A stretch of DNA of 27,950 bases, from assembly GCA_900765115.1 (NCBI GenBank), contig CAAFQK010000052.1:1-27950 (forward strand), read 5' to 3'. Position numbers and translations under genes: made by a program. Source of the DNA: an uncultured Collinsella sp. GTDB lineage: Bacteria > Actinomycetota > Coriobacteriia > Coriobacteriales > Coriobacteriaceae. Below the pieces are notes generated by a model that saw nothing but the letters and a program-made list of their open reading frames with translations, searched no databases and had not been told where the DNA came from. Below, piece after piece: positions 24,308 to 27,950 of the stretch (positions are counted from its first letter, which is position 1; every line of letters starts with the position of its first letter).

Positions 24308-24364
24308 CCATGCGGTTGCATGGTCCAAACGAATAGAAAGCGCGGCACCGCAAGGGCACCGCGC
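24308..24364 (-). promoter_or_regulatory. Two hairpins in the pyrC-pyrK gap
   Basis: In the minus-strand RNA, GCGCGGUGCC and GGUGCCGCGC (24340-24364) form a ten-pair stem that includes one U-G and one G-U wobble, with a five-base loop, followed by UUUCUAUU. The plus strand would have two A-C mismatches. A second hairpin, CCATGC/GCATGG, lies at 24308-24323, just upstream of the pyrK ribosome-binding site. Attenuation or mRNA processing are possible roles. Confidence 0.5.
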
Positions 24365-24384
24365 ATAAAAGCGATAAGGCTATG

Positions 24385-25674
24385 CTAGCAGATGCAGCCG
24401 TCGGCAAGCGTCTGCTTACCGCCGACAAACACATCGGTGGCACGACCGGTAAGCGTGCGGCCGGCAAAACCGGAGTTCTCGGCGCGTGACTCGTAACCGT
24501 CCTCGCCAACCGTCCAGGTTGCGGAGGGGTCGAACACGGTCAGGTCGGCAACGGAGCCCGCCTTGACCTGAACCTGGTCGAGGCCCAGAATCTCACGCGG
24601 CTTGATGGCCATGAGCTCGACCATGCGAGCCATGCTCATCTTGCCCGTGTTGACCAGCTCGGTGAGCACGAGCGACAGCGAGGTCTCGAGACCGATCATG
24701 CCAAAGGGCGCAAGCTCGAACTCGCGGGCCTTCTCCCACGGGGTGTGGGGAGCGTGATCGGTGACGATAACGTCGACGGTACCGTCGATGACACCCTGAC
24801 GGATGGCCTCGGCGTCCTCGTCGGTGCGCAGCGGCGGATTGACCTTGAGCGAGGTGTTGTAGGTCTCGTCCAGGTCGTTCTCGGTCAGGAACATGTGGTG
24901 CGGGGTAGCCTCGCAGGTCACCTGGACACCGGCGGCCTTACCGGCACGCACGAGCTCCAGGCCGTGAGCGGTGGAGATGTGCTGGATGTGCAGCTTGGCA
25001 CCGGTCAGCTTGGCGATCTCGATGTCGCGGGCGATCTGAAGCTCCTCGCCGGCAGCCGGCCAACCCTCGAGGGCCAGACGAGTCGAGACCTTGCCCTCGT
25101 TGATCTGACCGTGGCCGACCAGATCCTCGTCCTGGCAGTGGCTCATAAAGACCTTGCCGAACATCTTGCCGTAGTCCATGCAGCGACGGAGCATGCCCGC
25201 GCCCTGCACGCCGCGACCGTCGTCGGTGAAGGCGACGGCGCCGTGGGCGACCATATCGCCCATCTCGGACATGGCCTCGCCCTTAAGACCGCGGGTCATG
25301 GCGCCCGACGGATAGACGCGGCAGTGGCCGACCTCGGCAGCGCGGGCCTTGACGAACTCCACGACAGTGCCGTTATCGGTGACGGGATCGGTGTTGGGCA
25401 TGGCGCACACGCCGGTGAAGCCGCCCTTGGCAGCAGCACGGGTGCCACTCTCGATATCCTCTTTGACCTCGTAGCCGGGCTCGCGCAGGTGCACGTGCAT
25501 ATCCACCAGGCCGGGGACGAGATACTTGCCGGAAAGGTCGCGGACCTCGGCTCCCTCGGCGGCGAGGTTCTCGCCGACCTCGGCGATCTTGTCGCCGTCA
25601 ATCAGGACGTCGACGACACCGTCAAGCTCGACGGACGGATCGACGACGTGGGCGTTCTTAAGAAGCAAGGCCAT
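24385..25674 (-). CDS. pyrC: Dihydroorotase
   Basis: This 429-residue zinc hydrolase cyclises carbamoyl aspartate to dihydroorotate. The metal site begins with H60 and H62 (DMHVHLREPG). MPNTDPVTD, the later His residues in HIQHISTAHG, and the catalytic Asp in VTDHAPHT follow. Length and motifs fit the longer class I type found in Gram-positive bacteria. The open frame reaches 25830 inside pyrB, but homology starts at MALLLKNAHVVDP. GGAGG lies eight bases upstream of that ATG. It overlaps pyrB by 17 bases. Confidence 0.96.
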   Translation of the reverse strand: MALLLKNAHVVDPSVELDGVVDVLIDGDKIAEVGENLAAEGAEVRDLSGKYLVPGLVDMHVHLREPGYEVKEDIESGTRAAAKGGFTGVCAMPNTDPVTDNGTVVEFVKARAAEVGHCRVYPSGAMTRGLKGEAMSEMGDMVAHGAVAFTDDGRGVQGAGMLRRCMDYGKMFGKVFMSHCQDEDLVGHGQINEGKVSTRLALEGWPAAGEELQIARDIEIAKLTGAKLHIQHISTAHGLELVRAGKAAGVQVTCEATPHHMFLTENDLDETYNTSLKVNPPLRTDEDAEAIRQGVIDGTVDVIVTDHAPHTPWEKAREFELAPFGMIGLETSLSLVLTELVNTGKMSMARMVELMAIKPREILGLDQVQVKAGSVADLTVFDPSATWTVGEDGYESRAENSGFAGRTLTGRATDVFVGGKQTLADGCIC

Positions 25675-26602
25675 TATCGGCACCTCCAAGCAGCAGATAC
25701 AGGATAGCCATACGCACGCAGATGCCGGCGTAGACCTGCTCCAGGATGACGGAGCGTTGCGGGTGGTCGGCCATATAGGAGTCGAACTCGACGCCGCGGT
25801 TGATGGGGCCCGGGTGGCAGATGATCGCATCGGGCTTCATGAGCTTCTCGCGATCCTTGGTCAGACCGAAGAGCTTGTGGTACTCACGAATCGTGGGGAA
25901 CGGTGCGCCCTCGAGGCGCTCCTGCTGCACGCGCAGCATATAGACGACGTCCAGCTCGGGCAGGACGGAATCGAGGTCGCTCGTCACGTGGTCGCAGCCC
26001 AGGACCTCGGGCGCCGGCGGCAGTAGCGTGCCGGGGGCGACGGCGTAGGTCTCGCAGCCCATGATCTTAAGGGCGGGGATCAGCGAGCCGCACACGCGGG
26101 AGTGCGCGATATCGCCGACGACGGCGACCTTCAGACCGTGGAAGTCACCCTTGTGCTCCCAGATGGTATACAGGTCCAGCAGGGCCTGCGTGGGGTGGTT
26201 GTGCTTGCCGTCGCCGGCGCAGATAACGCTCGCGGGCGAGTTCTGCGTGACGATGTAGGGCGCGCCGGCGTGCTTGTCGCGCACGACGATGCAGTCGATC
26301 TTGTAGGCGTTGAGGGTCTCGACGGTGTCGACAAGGCTCTCGCCCTTGACCGTGGAGGTCGAGGAGCCGCCAAAGTTGAGGCTGTCGGCCGAAAGACGCT
26401 TCTCGGCGAGCTCGAAGGAGCTGCGGGTGCGCGTCGAGGGCTCGTTGAACATGTTGACGATGGTCTTGCCCTTGAGCGTGGGGACCTTCTTAATCGCACG
26501 CTCGTTGACCTCGGAGAACGCCTTGGCGGTCTCGAGGATGAGCTTAATGTCCTCTTCGGAGTACTCGGTAATGTCGATCAGGTGCTTATGGTTGAACGCC
26601 AC
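25658..26602 (-). CDS. pyrB: Aspartate carbamoyltransferase catalytic chain
   Basis: This protein of about 314 residues joins carbamoyl phosphate and aspartate. The carbamoyl-phosphate site is STRTR at about 56-60, within MFNEPSTRTRSSFE. HPTQALLDLYT and PGPINRGVE are also diagnostic. I prefer the GTG at 26602: GGAGGTGA lies eight bases upstream, and it is four bases after the pyrR stop codon. The upstream in-frame GTG at 26614 lies inside that Shine-Dalgarno sequence. No pyrI regulatory chain is seen. Confidence 0.95.
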   Translation of the reverse strand: MAFNHKHLIDITEYSEEDIKLILETAKAFSEVNERAIKKVPTLKGKTIVNMFNEPSTRTRSSFELAEKRLSADSLNFGGSSTSTVKGESLVDTVETLNAYKIDCIVVRDKHAGAPYIVTQNSPASVICAGDGKHNHPTQALLDLYTIWEHKGDFHGLKVAVVGDIAHSRVCGSLIPALKIMGCETYAVAPGTLLPPAPEVLGCDHVTSDLDSVLPELDVVYMLRVQQERLEGAPFPTIREYHKLFGLTKDREKLMKPDAIICHPGPINRGVEFDSYMADHPQRSVILEQVYAGICVRMAILYLLLGGADNGLAS

Positions 26603-26606
26603 GGTA

Positions 26607-27191
26607 CTACTCACCTCCCAGCGGCGCAGAACCCACGTGGGAGCCCGGCGCGACGTCGTTGATCTCGACAGCGGTACGGCCGTCGACTTCCTTCATATAT
26701 AGGTGCACGTTCTCCTCGTGCGACGAGGGAACGTTCTTGCCGACAAAGTCCGGCGAGATGGGGAGCTCGCGGTGACCGCGGTCAACGAGAACTGCCAACT
26801 CAATGCGGCTCGGACGGCCCAGATCCATGACGGCGTCCAGAGCGGCGCGAATGGTACGGCCCGTGTACAGGATGTCATCCACCAGCACGACGCGCTTGCC
26901 GTCGACGCTGAAGGGAATGTTGGTAGCGTGGATCGCGGGAGCGAAATTGGTCGCATAGTCATCGCGATAGAAGCTGATGTCCAGGCTGCCAAGCGGAACG
27001 TCGACACCCTCGATCTCCTTGATCGCCTCGGCGAGCTTCTTTGCCAGAAGGTCGCCGCGCGTGACGATGCCGACCAGAGCGAGGTCTTCACAGCCCTCGT
27101 TGCGCTCGAGGATCTCGTGCGCGATGCGGGTCATCGCTCGGTTGACGGCGGTCTCGTCCATGATGACCGCCTTGGGGGAAGTCGTGCCCAT
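26607..27191 (-). CDS. pyrR: PyrR, pyr regulatory protein and uracil phosphoribosyltransferase
   Basis: This 194-residue protein binds pyr mRNA in response to uridine nucleotides and often has weak uracil phosphoribosyltransferase activity. The PRPP-binding loop is VVLVDDILYTGRTI at 101-114, and VGIVTRGDLLAKKL and the DRGHRELPI segment are family traits. AAGGAG lies four bases before the ATG. It heads the operon directly behind a leader with an attenuator-like terminator, which points to autoregulation. Whether PyrR acts on termination or on translation initiation cannot be told from the sequence. Confidence 0.96.
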   Translation of the reverse strand: MGTTSPKAVIMDETAVNRAMTRIAHEILERNEGCEDLALVGIVTRGDLLAKKLAEAIKEIEGVDVPLGSLDISFYRDDYATNFAPAIHATNIPFSVDGKRVVLVDDILYTGRTIRAALDAVMDLGRPSRIELAVLVDRGHRELPISPDFVGKNVPSSHEENVHLYMKEVDGRTAVEINDVAPGSHVGSAPLGGE

Positions 27192-27203
27192 CGATCTCCT
27201 TCC

Positions 27204-27311
27204 TCACATGTCTTGACTGCTGACACAGTCAAAAAAATAGATGCCCGACCGCTCAAAGCGGACCAGACACCCACAAGGAAGGGCTGCTCTATGGCAGCTA
27301 TGTAATTCCAT
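27204..27311 (-). CDS. Possible 35-codon leader peptide
   Basis: An ATG-started frame of 35 codons ends 12 bases before pyrR. It runs through the terminator, and its U tract is read as Ile-Tyr-Phe-Phe-Asp. No good Shine-Dalgarno sequence precedes it. It recalls the E. coli pyrBI leader peptide, where coupling of ribosome and polymerase in a U-rich tract controls termination, but it could be chance. Confidence 0.25.
   Translation of the reverse strand: MELHSCHRAALPCGCLVRFERSGIYFFDCVSSQDM
27231..27269 (-). terminator. Attenuator-like terminator upstream of pyrR
   Basis: Arms 27257-27269 and 27242-27253 pair around a three-base loop, with a perfect inner CCGCU/AGCGG, one mismatch, one bulged G and outer pairs including two wobbles. 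In the minus-strand RNA the stem is followed by UCUAUUUUUUU. It stands 40 bases before the pyrR start, with no other gene upstream to terminate, so it is a regulatory rather than a gene-end terminator. Confidence 0.7.
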
Positions 27312-27346
27312 GTGGGTATCTCGTACCCCTTTAATGGTCAAGGGAT

Positions 27347-27375
27347 AGTGTAGCCAACCTCGAGCTTAATTGCGA
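27347..27375 (-). promoter_or_regulatory. Candidate pyr operon promoter
   Basis: TACACT (27347-27352) fits the actinobacterial TAnnnT -10 pattern, with TCGCAA 17 bases upstream (27370-27375). The match is modest. An AT-rich alternative, TATATA near 27424 with TTTTCA 17 bases upstream, would give a leader about 80 bases longer. The stretch 27353-27580 between the divergent promoters holds no gene. It contains two CGAGCTT...TTGCGAGC units and a TACGGA-GCAA-TCCGTA dyad at 27383-27398. Confidence 0.3.
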
Positions 27376-27580
27376 GCATAAATACGGAGCAATCCGTAAA
27401 CGGAGCCCAACGCTCAATAAACCTATATATATTTGTGGGACGAGCTTGAAAACCTTGTTGCGAGCTGGCATAATCCCCTCTGCTGCACGCAAATCGGATC
27501 TACGTCCAGGGCCGTGGCGTGGGCACTATCGCCAAAAGAGAAATATCTCTGTGTAGATTACGCACAGGGAGCTGCTTCTG

Positions 27581-27589
27581 TGCTATAGT
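27581..27589 (+). promoter_or_regulatory. Extended -10 promoter of rpmB
   Basis: TGCTATAGT is a TGn extension plus TATAGT, identical to the rpsT element. CGCACA 17 bases upstream may serve as a poor -35 box. The start codon of rpmB lies 54 bases downstream. Confidence 0.65.
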
Positions 27590-27643
27590 TCAGGCTTGTT
27601 TGTTAACGCGACATGTTCGTTTGTCGCCCAAGGAGGGTCAGTT

Positions 27644-27832
27644 ATGTCCAAAGTTTGCGAAGTTTGCGGTAAGCACCCCGTTGCCGGTCGCTCCATCAGC
27701 CACTCTCACCGCGTCACCAACCGTAAGTTCCGCCCCAACATCCAGCGCGTTTACGTCGTCGTCGACGGTCACCGTCGCAAGATGAACGTTTGCTCCACCT
27801 GCCTCAAGTCCGGCAAGGTTGCGCGCTCCTAA
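27644..27832 (+). CDS. rpmB: Large ribosomal subunit protein bL28, zinc-binding form
   Basis: This 62-residue protein is a 50S component. It carries two CxxC pairs, C5/C8 and C50/C53, so it belongs to the zinc-binding C+ form. The core includes SHSHRVTNRKFRPNIQ and the basic HRRKMNVC. AAGGAGG lies seven bases before the ATG. It is the only plus-strand gene in the window and diverges from the pyr operon. The open frame extends six bases further upstream from another start, but homology and the Shine-Dalgarno sequence favour this one. Confidence 0.96.
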   Translation: MSKVCEVCGKHPVAGRSISHSHRVTNRKFRPNIQRVYVVVDGHRRKMNVCSTCLKSGKVARS

Positions 27833-27835
27833 ATA

Positions 27836-27879
27836 AGGTCTTACCAACAAGTACCTCGGACTCTCCGGGTCAAAGACCT
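27836..27879 (+). other. Folded 3' region after rpmB
   Basis: AGGTCTT (27836-27842) pairs with AAGACCT (27873-27879). Inside, ACC-t-CGG pairs with CCG-GGT around a five-base loop. There is no U run, so it is not a terminator by itself. It starts four bases after the rpmB stop codon and could protect the transcript end or contribute to regulation. Confidence 0.4.
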
Positions 27880-27900
27880 CGCGTTCACATAGAACTTACC

Positions 27901-27943
27901 AAAGGCGCCCCCCCCCACGGAGGGGCCCCTTTTTGGTTTTTTT
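27901..27943 (+). terminator. Intrinsic terminator of rpmB
   Basis: AAAGGCGCCCC (27901-27911) pairs with GGGGCCCCTTT (27922-27932) with a single C-C mismatch. The stem is followed by TT, GG and seven more T. It lies 69 bases downstream of the rpmB stop codon. Confidence 0.85.
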
Positions 27944-27950
27944 CTACCCA

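Larger units (their letters stand above)
27192..27346 (-). promoter_or_regulatory. pyr operon leader with attenuator structures
   Basis: The order in the minus-strand RNA is as follows. First is a hairpin GGGUA-CGAGA-UACCC (27314-27328). Next is a stem ACCCACAUGG/CCUUGUGGGU (27308-27317 with 27269-27278), which encloses GCUGC/GCAGC (27283-27298) and competes with the first hairpin for the same ACCC. A terminator follows at 27231-27269. Last is a small GACUG/CAGUC hairpin (27215-27230) near the ribosome-binding site. The loop ACGAGA differs at its first base from the CNGNGA loop of Bacillus PyrR sites, so PyrR binding there is plausible but unproven. Confidence 0.6.

Noticed and set aside
25675..25830. 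N-terminal extension of pyrC
   Set aside because: It lies inside pyrB, is Ser/Thr-rich without homology, and the ATG at 25674 has a well-spaced Shine-Dalgarno sequence.
1..27950. CRISPR arrays, insertion sequences, tRNA or rRNA genes
   Set aside because: No regularly spaced repeats, transposase-like frames with terminal repeats, cloverleaf-like segments or rRNA sequence were found.

Overview
The window is a compact, gene-dense chromosomal segment of roughly 60% G+C. It most likely comes from a member of the Coriobacteriia, and Collinsella is my best guess. The reasons are an actinobacterial-type integration host factor (mIHF) immediately before gmk and rpoZ, the actinobacterial lepA-hemW-dnaJ-phoH-ybeY-era-recO cluster, and a PyrR-headed pyr operon with a class IB (PyrK-dependent) dihydroorotate dehydrogenase. 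The genus call is recognition of protein and gene-order style, not the result of a search. All genes except rpmB at the right edge are on the minus strand, so transcription runs right to left. No mobile element, CRISPR array, rRNA or tRNA was seen.

Read in transcription order, the window divides as follows. (1) pyrR-pyrB-pyrC-pyrK-pyrD-pyrF makes UMP from carbamoyl phosphate, except that carAB and pyrE are absent from the window. Its leader carries an attenuator-like terminator and a 35-codon open frame overlapping it. (2) mihF-gmk-rpoZ-thiI covers nucleoid/integration factor, GMP kinase, RNA polymerase omega and tRNA 4-thiouridine synthesis, and ends in a strong terminator. (3) comEA-comEC-holA covers DNA uptake and the clamp-loader delta subunit. 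(4) rpsT is a monocistronic ribosomal protein gene with its own promoter and terminator. (5) lepA-dusB-hemW-(J-protein)-dnaJ-mtaB-phoH-ybeY-dgkA-era-recO is a long, tightly packed translation/tRNA/ribosome-maturation operon with many overlaps or gaps of a few bases. (6) rpsO-pnp follows, with a terminator after each gene. On the plus strand, rpmB diverges from the pyr operon and ends at the window edge in a G+C-rich terminator.

The region is largely housekeeping, and I did not find a clear new defence or biosynthetic system. The most unusual protein is the J-domain protein at 9197-10300. It has a J domain, G/F-rich linker and four zinc-finger repeats, but its second substrate-binding and dimerisation domains are replaced by a hydrophobic, probably membrane-embedded C-terminus. 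It sits where related genomes often carry the heat-shock repressor gene hrcA. The most interesting RNA-level signals are the pyr leader, a perfect intrinsic terminator placed 25 bases before lepA, a hairpin in the pyrC-pyrK gap that pairs fully only in the sense RNA, and an inverted repeat straddling the mihF promoter.
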